From NCBI GenBank assembly GCA_943357285.1, contig CALRGJ010000007.1:1-64000 (forward strand): DNA of 64,000 nt. Reading direction: 5' to 3'. The DNA is from Candidatus Peribacteria bacterium (GTDB lineage Bacteria; Patescibacteriota; Gracilibacteria; UBA1369; LOWO2-01-FULL-3). A model generated the notes under the pieces. The model saw nothing but the letters and a program-made list of their open reading frames with translations, made no database searches and had not been told where the DNA came from. Made by a program: the position numbers and the translations under genes. Positions 49,911-58,360 of the stretch are shown piece after piece (position 1 is the first letter of the stretch; each line of letters starts with the position of its first letter).

Positions 49911-51989
49911 ATGTCGCTAGAACTGAATCGGGCGCTCGAAAGGGCGCGGACCGCAGAGCAGGAGAGCGCAAGTCTCCAGCTCCGCATCGACAACAACCTT
50001 CAGCCAGAGATCGATCGCCTCCGCAAAGAGCGTGATCAAGAGGAGCAGGAGAAGGGCAAGGCGAAAGCCGAAGCCCGGACCCAGAGCTCCGCTCGGCAGG
50101 ATGCTGAGTCCAAAGCCGACGCCCGTGCGCGTCGCATCGCTGAACTCGAAACCGAGGTGGAAGAACTTCAGGAGCGGATCGCCGCCCTGGACCCCACCGA
50201 GATCGAGAAGCGTCGGCAGCAGGCCGAGCAGCAGCGACTCGCGCACGAGCAGCAGGTTCGAGAGGACGAAGAAGAGAGAAAACAGGCCGAAGAGAGCGTC
50301 AAGAGTCGCGAGACGTTCTGGATGCAGCTCAAGGTCGCTTCGATCGTCTCCATCCTGACCATCATCGGTTTCGTCATTCTCTATCTTGCCAAGGTGGAAA
50401 TGACGTGGCTGGTGCGTGGCCTGGGTGGCGGCATCGTCGTAGTGCTCGCGTTCTTCGCGCCGCAGATTCTTCGATTGGCCCAGCAGGTGGCACCGCACGC
50501 AGCGGCCCACTCGTTCGGAGTCAGTCTCGGATTCGCGGCGACGATCTCGGCCCTCGTGGTATCCCTCGGTCTTCCGTCGGGTCTGGCCCCTTGGGCTCAG
50601 GTTCTGATGTGGATCGGTGCATTCCTCGGCTACACCCTGCTGTTTCAGGGTGCGTTTCTATCGGTTCGACAGCTCCTCACGGAACAGCGTGCGGGGACCG
50701 ATACCACCAACGTTCGTAGCAAGGTGGCCCTCGGTTACATCACCTCCTTCCTCCTTGGGTTGATCGGCGCCGGTTTCTACGAGTACTCCGACTCGGCGTC
50801 ATCATCAGCCCCCCGCTACCTCGTTCAGGTCCTCATCGGCATGCTCCTCTCAGGGGTTATGTTCCTGATTTCGATGATCGCCAACTGGGCAGCCCAGCAC
50901 ATCGCGGCTCATTCGACCGGCCTCTTCGCTCGCGAGAGCAAAAAGCTGTCCAAGATCGATAAGTGGCTACGGGCCTGTAAGTCCGTTGCCGCCATCGTCT
51001 CGGTTTTCGTCGGATGGATCGTGGGGTCCGGGTACGCCTACGCCAACGGGCACACTTCGGTGAGCTCGCGGGCAATGGCCATCGGCATCGGGTTCGGCGT
51101 CACTGTCGTCTTCTACTTGATCGAAGGCAAAATCCTCGAAGCGTGTTTCCATCGACGGTACCACGGGGCGGTTCTCGCCATCCTGGTGCTGTTCGGATCA
51201 CTCTTCGCGGCCGCTACGGCGTACCTGAGCTTCGGCAAGGTGTACTTCGTGGCGAGTGAAGGGCCTCGGTTCGCCGAAGCCCAGAGCGCCCTCGTGAAAG
51301 CGGAAAACGACTACCTCGCGGCGAGCGAGGCGACCTGTCGCATGTTCGCGGAACGGCAGGACGACGTCGTCAACAACCCCTACAGCGAAAGCATCAAGGG
51401 AATGCAGATGGCTACCGAGATCGCAGGTCGGGCAACTGATCGTAGCGAACTCGTCGAGTCGGCTCGGCTCTTCCAGGAGTCGGGTTCCAAGGCTTCGAAC
51501 TGCTTGAACAAGGCGGCTCGGGCTAAGAACCTGCTCTCGTCGGTGGTGGTCTTTTCGGAGCCCACCCCGTCGGACCTCAGCTCGCAGTACTGGTTCGGGA
51601 CTGACATTCCCGGCACCAGCGTCCACTCCGGTTCAGCGCGGCAGGCCATCGTGGCCGTGTGCGTGATCGACTTTCTGATCGTCATTCTCTCTATCTTCGG
51701 GTGGTTCTTCGGAGCTCCTCGTCGTGATGAAGAAAACGTGAAAGAGTCGGCCGCCCATGGCCGCATCGTTTCGATTCGTTCGAGCGATGGGGTCTGCTTC
51801 GTAGCAACCGGACTCGAGAGCGGTGTACAGTTTGATGATGTCCTCAACGTCAGAAATGACGAAGGAAAGATGGTGGGATCGCTCACAGTCTTGGACATCG
51901 ACAGTTTTGGCGAGGGCCTCTGCCTCGCCCGTCCCGCTTCCGAGAAGATGATCGTCACGGTCGGCATGACTGTGGCACTCGCGAACTGA
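49911..51989 (+). CDS. Uncharacterised polytopic membrane protein on a GC-rich island (coiled-coil N-terminus, FlgT-C-like C-terminus)
   Basis: About 700 aa; charged coiled coil, about 9 TMs, C-terminal 'GRIVSIRSSDGVCFVATGLESGVQFDDVLNVRNDEGKMVGSLTVLDID'. TTG at 49887 is an alternative start. Confidence 0.8.
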   Translation: MSLELNRALERARTAEQESASLQLRIDNNLQPEIDRLRKERDQEEQEKGKAKAEARTQSSARQDAESKADARARRIAELETEVEELQERIAALDPTEIEKRRQQAEQQRLAHEQQVREDEEERKQAEESVKSRETFWMQLKVASIVSILTIIGFVILYLAKVEMTWLVRGLGGGIVVVLAFFAPQILRLAQQVAPHAAAHSFGVSLGFAATISALVVSLGLPSGLAPWAQVLMWIGAFLGYTLLFQGAFLSVRQLLTEQRAGTDTTNVRSKVALGYITSFLLGLIGAGFYEYSDSASSSAPRYLVQVLIGMLLSGVMFLISMIANWAAQHIAAHSTGLFARESKKLSKIDKWLRACKSVAAIVSVFVGWIVGSGYAYANGHTSVSSRAMAIGIGFGVTVVFYLIEGKILEACFHRRYHGAVLAILVLFGSLFAAATAYLSFGKVYFVASEGPRFAEAQSALVKAENDYLAASEATCRMFAERQDDVVNNPYSESIKGMQMATEIAGRATDRSELVESARLFQESGSKASNCLNKAARAKNLLSSVVVFSEPTPSDLSSQYWFGTDIPGTSVHSGSARQAIVAVCVIDFLIVILSIFGWFFGAPRRDEENVKESAAHGRIVSIRSSDGVCFVATGLESGVQFDDVLNVRNDEGKMVGSLTVLDIDSFGEGLCLARPASEKMIVTVGMTVALAN

Positions 51990-51995
51990 GAGTAG

Positions 51996-52026
51996 GCGAG
52001 GGCACGTTTCGCCGGCGTGCCCTCGC
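51996..52026 (+). terminator. GC-rich hairpin after the island gene
   Basis: Perfect GCGAGGGCACG-TTTCGCCGG-CGTGCCCTCGC, pyrimidine tail. Confidence 0.65.
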
Positions 52027-52100
52027 TTCCCTCTTCTCCTCCTCCCTCTCCTCCAATCCCAAAAAGGAGGAGGCAACTTGAACCCATGAGTACCAGTTGT

Positions 52101-52145
52101 CTTCTCCCCCAAGTTTTATAAATTTTACAAGACTTAGGGGAGAAG
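52101..52145. repeat. Inverted repeat at the right edge of the GC-rich island
   Basis: Arms CTTCTCCCCCAAGT / ACTTAGGGGAGAAG, 13 of 14 complementary, AT-rich 17-nt spacer. Confidence 0.75.
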
Positions 52146-52166
52146 CACCAACATAGCTTTTCAAAG

Positions 52167-52195
52167 AAAAAGGCTCACTAACCCAGAGCCTTTTT
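52167..52195. terminator. Bidirectional terminator
   Basis: AAAAAGGCTC-ACTAACCCA-GAGCCTTTTT. Confidence 0.8.
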
Positions 52196-52226
52196 CACAA
52201 ATCTAAATTTAAATAATCACCGTGAT

Positions 52227-53762
52227 CTATTTTCCAAGAGTCTCCTCGTAGGCTTGTGATAAAGAAGCCTTTAAAAACAGATCAGGGTTAACACTCTTTT
52301 TATCATTTTTATCTCCAACTAGAACCTGGCCACCTTCTGTTTCACCACTATAACCCAAATCTTTAGAAACTTTTATTTCGAAAGTATAATTAGCTGGTGC
52401 AGAAATAGAATGATCCTTTGAACTTTCAATCTGATAATTTCTTACTGTAACCTTATAAGTATTATCTTCATAAGCTGCATTAGTTATAGGATCGATACCA
52501 GTAAGTGGTGTCAATTCTATGGTAGGACTAGGGTTATTTGCACCAGGATTTTTAAGTACCACGTTAGCAAGATCAGACACCATAGCTTTCAACTTATCAG
52601 CAATAGCTGCATCTAGATCTGTTTTAATTTTCATTGCATTTACGTTTTTACCCTCCACCGCCGGTCTTCCATCTGGTAAATTTACCATCTTAAAACTGTA
52701 AACGCCTGGAGATTCAAATGTTACATTTAAGCGTTTTTCACCATATTGCGCATAAACTGTTTCACCAAATTTAGTTGGAATTCTATTAACAACAATATTT
52801 AATGAGCGAAGTTCACCCTCCATAGCAGCAAAATTTTCTTTAGGTTTTTCAATAGGTTTAGCAGGTTCAACAGGTTTAGCAGGTTCAGCAGGCTTAGCTG
52901 GTTCAGCCTTTGGTTTTACTGGTTCAACAGGTTTAGGTTTAGTCTCCTCTTTCTTCTTAGGTTCTTCTACTTTCTTTACCTTAACTTCAACAACTTTACC
53001 AAATCTATCTTTTTTTCTATTACCACTCTTTTTTGCAATTTTTAGCTTAATTTTATAAATCACTGGAACCTCAACATCATTTCCATCAACGTCCTTGCCG
53101 ATAGCGATAGTAGGATCCTCTGTAAGGTCAATATTTCCAACAGCTCTATTGAAAGACAAAAGAAGATTGTAAGCTCCTTCTGGTCCATAAATTTCCTCTT
53201 CAGTGAATTTATTTTCTTCAATCATTTTAGCCCAGGCTGCATCTGTAAATTCAGTCATCCCCGCAATGGCAGTCATAATGGCAGTCATTCTTTCCTTTTT
53301 TTCTCCATCTTCCATTGTAGAGAAGCCATCAGCATCAATACGATCAGAGAAAGCAACGAAATTCTGAGCTGTAGCGGCTGCGTCTTCATACCAACTTACC
53401 TTATGTTCCTTACCTTCTTTATCATTGTATTTATATGCAACCACACTTTCACGCTTAATCTTTTTATTGAAAACCGTTCTATCAACACCACCAGTCATGA
53501 AGTAGACAGCCTCTTTAGCTTTTATTTCCGGCTTTTTATCTGCAAGATATTGACCAAGCTCAAAATTTTGAGCCCACACAGATCGTGGTGCTTCAAATGG
53601 ACTCTTCTCTTTGTCCTTCAAAACAACCAAGTCCTTAGAAGGATCAGCTTTTTGTCTTTCGCTAGTATATTTATCAAGGGTCTTTTTAAAATCCTCGTAA
53701 ATACCATCAAGCAACCCTGCGGGGTCTTTTTCAACTTCAGGAGCATTTTTTGTTTCTGCCAT
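52227..53762 (-). CDS. Uncharacterised protein with Pro/Glu/Ala/Lys repeat linker (511 aa)
   Basis: 'PKPVEPVKPKAEPAKPAEPAKPVEPAKPIEKPK' linker; complete ORF with promoter-like TTGATA-N17-TATTAT upstream. Confidence 0.75.
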   Translation of the reverse strand: MAETKNAPEVEKDPAGLLDGIYEDFKKTLDKYTSERQKADPSKDLVVLKDKEKSPFEAPRSVWAQNFELGQYLADKKPEIKAKEAVYFMTGGVDRTVFNKKIKRESVVAYKYNDKEGKEHKVSWYEDAAATAQNFVAFSDRIDADGFSTMEDGEKKERMTAIMTAIAGMTEFTDAAWAKMIEENKFTEEEIYGPEGAYNLLLSFNRAVGNIDLTEDPTIAIGKDVDGNDVEVPVIYKIKLKIAKKSGNRKKDRFGKVVEVKVKKVEEPKKKEETKPKPVEPVKPKAEPAKPAEPAKPVEPAKPIEKPKENFAAMEGELRSLNIVVNRIPTKFGETVYAQYGEKRLNVTFESPGVYSFKMVNLPDGRPAVEGKNVNAMKIKTDLDAAIADKLKAMVSDLANVVLKNPGANNPSPTIELTPLTGIDPITNAAYEDNTYKVTVRNYQIESSKDHSISAPANYTFEIKVSKDLGYSGETEGGQVLVGDKNDKKSVNPDLFLKASLSQAYEETLGK

Positions 53763-53956
53763 AAATTTTTTGTTATTTGGTTTTTATTTGTATATATAAT
53801 ACCACATTTGGGCAATTTTATCAAATCGAAAGAGTCAGGAATTTAAGAAAATTTTAGGTTTGGAGAATATAAATTTGGCAGAAATAGATTTTTTGTCTAG
53901 GCGCATGAATAGAAAAAATATTTTTAAAATAATAATATAACAATCCAAACAAACTT

Positions 53957-54334
53957 ATGGCTAAGAAAAAAATACAACTAGAAGCAAAAGTGGATCAGAT
54001 TCTAAATAAGATTGATACCATGGATAAGAAATTTGACACCATGGATCAGAAATTCGATGCTATAGATCAAAGATTCGATTCCATGGACAAGAGAATCGAT
54101 CACGTCCTAGTTTATGTACAGGAGGAATTTGATACGGTACATCAAAGGTTTGATAGTATGCTCAGCAAAAAAGAGTTTTACGAGTGGACATACAGATACG
54201 ACGACCTTCTGCAAGAAATGCGTGACGCACGCCAAAATCGTCTACTATTTGAAAAACAATTTGTGGATCTCGATGACACGGTAGCCCAGCACGAAAATAG
54301 AATTAAGAAACTCGAGCACAAATCTAAAGCTTAA
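53957..54334 (+). CDS. Coiled-coil protein with heptad repeats
   Basis: 'DTMDKKFDTMDQKFDAIDQRFDSMDKRID'. Confidence 0.7.
   Translation: MAKKKIQLEAKVDQILNKIDTMDKKFDTMDQKFDAIDQRFDSMDKRIDHVLVYVQEEFDTVHQRFDSMLSKKEFYEWTYRYDDLLQEMRDARQNRLLFEKQFVDLDDTVAQHENRIKKLEHKSKA
54014..54100 (+). repeat. About four 21-bp tandem units inside the coiled-coil ORF
   Basis: accatggataagaaatttgac / accatggatcagaaattcgat / gctatagatcaaagattcgat / tccatggacaagagaatcgat. Confidence 0.8.
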
Positions 54335-55203
54335 TTATTCAAATACGTCTCAACCGCCTCGATCCACGACCTCATGGCAGGCATTTTTGAGTTCAAAAGA
54401 ATTGAAAAATTAGGTCGCTTCGCCGGTCTAGGAAATTCAGCAGTTGTTACCGGTAAAACTTTCACTTCCATCTTTTTTATCTCAAAAATCTTCTTCGCAA
54501 AGTCATACCAACTGCACACGCCAGAATTAGTCAGATGATAAATTCCAAAAGGCAAAGGTTTGCCGTCCTCCAAAGGTTCTACAATCTGGCCAATTACCGC
54601 ATTCACTAAATCATGAGTATAAGTAGGGGAACCAATTTGATCATTTACCACCTTCATCTCTGTTCCATTTTGTATGGCCGCTGCACCGTACTTCAACATA
54701 GTATCAACGAAATTCTTTCCATTTTTTCCAAATAGCCAAGAAGTGCGCACTATATAATATTTTCCCATACTCTCATTAATCAATTTTTCTCCGGCCAATT
54801 TTGATTCACCATAGACATTTATCGGAGCGACAGCATCACCCTCCACATATCCAGCAGACTTCATTCCATCAAAAACATAATCCGTGCTGAAATGAATCAG
54901 CGCCGCATCAATTTCCTTACAAAATTTTGCAACATTTCCCACCGCTTCCGCATTAAGCCTAAAAGCTGCATCTCTGTTCTTTTCCGCATCATCTACTGCA
55001 GTATAAGCCGTGCAATTTATTACCAAATCCGGCTTTATTTCCAAAAACTTCTCTCTCAATTTCACCGCATCAGTGATATCCAAATCCGCATGCCCATAGG
55101 CATGCAAATTCAAACCCACCATCCCCACAAAAAAATCCATGAAGCATGAGCCAAGCATGCCAGACTTACCCAGAAGCATAATTTTAATACGTGGATTTTC
55201 CAT
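54331..55203 (-). CDS. rfbD: dTDP-4-dehydrorhamnose reductase
   Basis: 'MLLGKSGMLGSCF', 'INCTAYTAVDDAEKNRDAAFRLNAEAVGNVAKFC', 'HFSTDYVFDG'. Confidence 0.9.
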   Translation of the reverse strand: MENPRIKIMLLGKSGMLGSCFMDFFVGMVGLNLHAYGHADLDITDAVKLREKFLEIKPDLVINCTAYTAVDDAEKNRDAAFRLNAEAVGNVAKFCKEIDAALIHFSTDYVFDGMKSAGYVEGDAVAPINVYGESKLAGEKLINESMGKYYIVRTSWLFGKNGKNFVDTMLKYGAAAIQNGTEMKVVNDQIGSPTYTHDLVNAVIGQIVEPLEDGKPLPFGIYHLTNSGVCSWYDFAKKIFEIKKMEVKVLPVTTAEFPRPAKRPNFSILLNSKMPAMRSWIEAVETYLNN

Positions 55204-55211
55204 CGAAAGGA

Positions 55212-56915
55212 TTAGGCAGCTAAAAACTTCGCGATTTCTTTTTTCAAATCTTTTAACTCCACAATTTTCGCATCCTTTTCGCTTCTTGCTTTCCATTCCA
55301 CGCTCTCTTTCTCAAGCGTACGTGAACTGATTACAATTCTCAAAGGAATACCAATTAAATCAGCATCGTTTAATTTCACGCCGGCGCTATCATCTCTATC
55401 GTCATAAAGAACTTCCACACCTTCTTCCAATAATTCTTCGTAGAGTGCATCAGCTCTCTTTACAACGCTTTCATCCTTGCCGAGCACAACTAACTCAACC
55501 GTGAAAGGTGCGACCGCCTTAGGCCAAATAATACCCTTATCATCATGAGAAGATTCTACGATTCCGGCAATAAGACGAGTGATACCAATTCCATAACAAC
55601 CCATTACTAGTGGTTTGCTCTTACCGTCATTATCTACGTAGTTTGCTTTCATCCATTCAGAATAACAAGTTCCAAGTTTAAATACATGACCCATCTCAAT
55701 AGAATTCTTCACTGCGAGTTTTCCTTTGCCACAAGCGGCACAAGTGTCGCCCTCATTTGCTTCACGAATGTCCGCAAACTCAGGAGTAGGGAAGTCTCTA
55801 TCGAAATTTACATTCACATTATGGCTATGCAATTCATTCGCACCAGCCTCAAAATTTATACGATCTTTACAGCTCAAATCCGCCACCACTCTCACGTTTG
55901 CAGGCAAATTCACCGGACCTACATAACCTACCTCAGTACCTGTAACTTTCTTCACCATATCAGGTGAAACTAAATTCAAATTTTTGCAGCCTAGATAATT
56001 GCGAAGTTTTGTCTCGCTCACATGGTAATCACCACGCATCATCACCGCCACCACATCTTTATCAGCTTGGAAAAGTAGAGTCATAGTAGTGCTATGAACT
56101 GGCACGCCAAGATGCGCCGCCAAAGCCTCCACTCCAATAATTCCTTCACCGGCCACTTTAGCCATCGGCTTCATTTCCTTATCTTGTTCTTGTGCTTCAA
56201 ATTTAGATTCAGCTTTCTCAATGTTTGCTTTGTAATCACAACTATCACAAATCATAATTTTATCTTCACCCACGTCAGAAATTACCCCAAACTCTTGAGA
56301 ATCAGACCCACCCATAGTTCCGCTATCAGCTTTTACAACCACCACATCAATTCCAATACGGTCAAAAATTGCATGGTAGGCAGCCACCATTTTATCGAAA
56401 CTAATATCAAGACCTGCTTTATCTCTATCGAAACTATAAGCATCTTGCATTAAGAATTCACGAGTACGAAGAAGTCCACCAGTCGCTCTAATCTCATCAC
56501 GATATTTCCATTGATTTTGATTCAAAGTCACCGGCAAATCTTTGTAAGTACGAATGTATTTACGAGCAAGGTCAGTCACAGTTTCCTCATGTGTAGGCGC
56601 AAGAACGCAATCTGTTCCACGAGCAGAAGTAAACTTTAGCAGCACATCCACTTTGTCATAACGACCAGTCTCTTTCCAAAGAGAAGCCGGATGAACAAGC
56701 GGCATCAATAAATGTTGAACTCCTTTCTTTGCGAGCTCTTCTTTAATAATTTTATCAATTTTTGTAAGCACATTGAAACCAAGCGGCAAAAATTCATAAA
56801 GACCTGCAGCCAACTGATGAACAAAGCCACCACGCTGAAGATATTTGTGACTTACGGCCACAGCTTCCTTTGGAGTTTCTTTCTGAGTCTTACCGAAAAA
56901 TTTTGAGTAACGCAT
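55212..56915 (-). CDS. proS: Prolyl-tRNA synthetase
   Basis: 567 aa; class II motifs 'LRTREFLMQDAYSFD', 'YGIGITRLIAGIVE'. Confidence 0.95.
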   Translation of the reverse strand: MRYSKFFGKTQKETPKEAVAVSHKYLQRGGFVHQLAAGLYEFLPLGFNVLTKIDKIIKEELAKKGVQHLLMPLVHPASLWKETGRYDKVDVLLKFTSARGTDCVLAPTHEETVTDLARKYIRTYKDLPVTLNQNQWKYRDEIRATGGLLRTREFLMQDAYSFDRDKAGLDISFDKMVAAYHAIFDRIGIDVVVVKADSGTMGGSDSQEFGVISDVGEDKIMICDSCDYKANIEKAESKFEAQEQDKEMKPMAKVAGEGIIGVEALAAHLGVPVHSTTMTLLFQADKDVVAVMMRGDYHVSETKLRNYLGCKNLNLVSPDMVKKVTGTEVGYVGPVNLPANVRVVADLSCKDRINFEAGANELHSHNVNVNFDRDFPTPEFADIREANEGDTCAACGKGKLAVKNSIEMGHVFKLGTCYSEWMKANYVDNDGKSKPLVMGCYGIGITRLIAGIVESSHDDKGIIWPKAVAPFTVELVVLGKDESVVKRADALYEELLEEGVEVLYDDRDDSAGVKLNDADLIGIPLRIVISSRTLEKESVEWKARSEKDAKIVELKDLKKEIAKFLAA

Positions 56916-56916
56916 A

Positions 56917-57948
56917 TTATCTGCTTGTTGTTAATGGGGTCTTGCTGACCACTTTATGTTTTCTCTCTTCTATTTTTGACATTAGTTTTTCCGCCCATTC
57001 TTTATGAGCTTGGTACCAGTCAAAAGTTTTTTGAATACCTTCTGTAAAATTCACAGATGGTTTCCAACCTAATTCATTTTGTATTTTAGTTGAATCAATT
57101 GCATAGCGTCTATCATGAGCACGTCTGTCATCCACATAAGTGATAAGGCTCTCATCCTTGCCCAAAAACTCTAGTAAGAATTTAGTGATTTGCAGATTAG
57201 TTCTCTCATTATTTCCACCAATATTATAAGCATCTCCAATTTTTCCTTTTTCAAGAATCATATCAATCGCACGGCAGTGATCAATCACATACAACCAATC
57301 GCGAACATTTTTTCCATCACCATATACTGGCACCGGTTTATTCTCAGAAATTAGACGGAAGAAATAGGGAACTAGCTTTTCTGGGAATTGATAAGGTCCA
57401 TAATTATTACTGCAACGACTAATAGTCACCGGCATTTCATAAGTTTCAAAATAACTGCGAACCAAGAGATCAGCAGATGCTTTCGAAGCAGCATAAGGAC
57501 AGTTTGGAGAGATAGGTGTGTGTTCGGTAAATAAATCCGTCGTATCAGTACCGAGATCACCATAAACCTCATCTGTCGAAACTTGATGATATCTCTTCAC
57601 GCCATTGAGACGCGCCGCCTCCAATAAATTATGAGTACCAACAATATTAGTCTGCACGAAAATCGAAGGACCAGTAATGCTTCTATCTACATGAGTCTCA
57701 GCGGCAAAATTCACCACAGTATCAAATTTCTCTTTCGCAAAAAGGTCTTCCACAAAAGCTTTATCGGCAATGTCTCCTTGGACGAAATGAAAACGCGCCT
57801 CTTTCAAAAGCTCAGAAATATTATCGAGATTTCCTGCGTAAGTCAGTTTATCTAAAACATAAATCTCATCCTGGGAATGATTTTCAAAACGATAATGGGC
57901 GTAATTGCTGCCGATAAATCCGGCGCCGCCTGTAATTAATATTTTCAT
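56917..57948 (-). CDS. rfbB: dTDP-glucose 4,6-dehydratase
   Basis: 'ILITGGAGFIGSNYAHY', 'VSTDEVYGDL', 'YAASKASADLLVRSY', 'RCSNNYGPYQFPEKLVP'. Confidence 0.95.
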   Translation of the reverse strand: MKILITGGAGFIGSNYAHYRFENHSQDEIYVLDKLTYAGNLDNISELLKEARFHFVQGDIADKAFVEDLFAKEKFDTVVNFAAETHVDRSITGPSIFVQTNIVGTHNLLEAARLNGVKRYHQVSTDEVYGDLGTDTTDLFTEHTPISPNCPYAASKASADLLVRSYFETYEMPVTISRCSNNYGPYQFPEKLVPYFFRLISENKPVPVYGDGKNVRDWLYVIDHCRAIDMILEKGKIGDAYNIGGNNERTNLQITKFLLEFLGKDESLITYVDDRRAHDRRYAIDSTKIQNELGWKPSVNFTEGIQKTFDWYQAHKEWAEKLMSKIEERKHKVVSKTPLTTSR

Positions 57949-58349
57949 TTTGCTTCTTTAATAAATTGATCTAAATCATAAATATAATCTGTCGGAACAT
58001 AGTTTACTGAAGAAATTGCCATCAGTACAGCATCAGGAGAAAAATCATAAAAATCACGGAAACACATGCCGTTCATTAGAATCGCATCGTCAGGTCCGGA
58101 CAAAGAAAACTCATTCCATTTCTCACCATCGTGAAGACGAGCTTTGATTGTACCTTTCTGACAAATGTACATTTTTTTCTCATGACGTACGGCATGCCCA
58201 CCGCGCGGCTTCGTCACATCAGTAAGATAATAAACGCGCTCCACTTTCCAATCCACATAGTCTTTAATCTCAATCGCCGTCAAAACGCCGCGCTCATCCG
58301 TAAAGCTCTTTAACTTTATTTGCTGAACTTTTGCGCTAGCGTCACTCAT
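57945..58349 (-). CDS. WxcM/FdtA-like cupin (dTDP-4-keto sugar isomerase type)
   Basis: 'ERVYYLTDVTKPRGGHAVRHEKKMYICQKGTIKARLHDGEKWNEF'. Confidence 0.8.
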   Translation of the reverse strand: MSDASAKVQQIKLKSFTDERGVLTAIEIKDYVDWKVERVYYLTDVTKPRGGHAVRHEKKMYICQKGTIKARLHDGEKWNEFSLSGPDDAILMNGMCFRDFYDFSPDAVLMAISSVNYVPTDYIYDLDQFIKEAK

Positions 58350-58360
58350 TCAAAATTAAT

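Noticed and set aside
50032-52112. Multiple alternative-frame and antisense ORFs in the GC-rich island (e.g. 49917-50510 -, 51380-52087 -, 51633-52112 -, 51198-51626 -, 50405-50719 +)
   Set aside because: Long spurious ORFs are expected in GC-rich DNA; the 700-aa + frame has coherent TM/coiled-coil organisation and a terminator.
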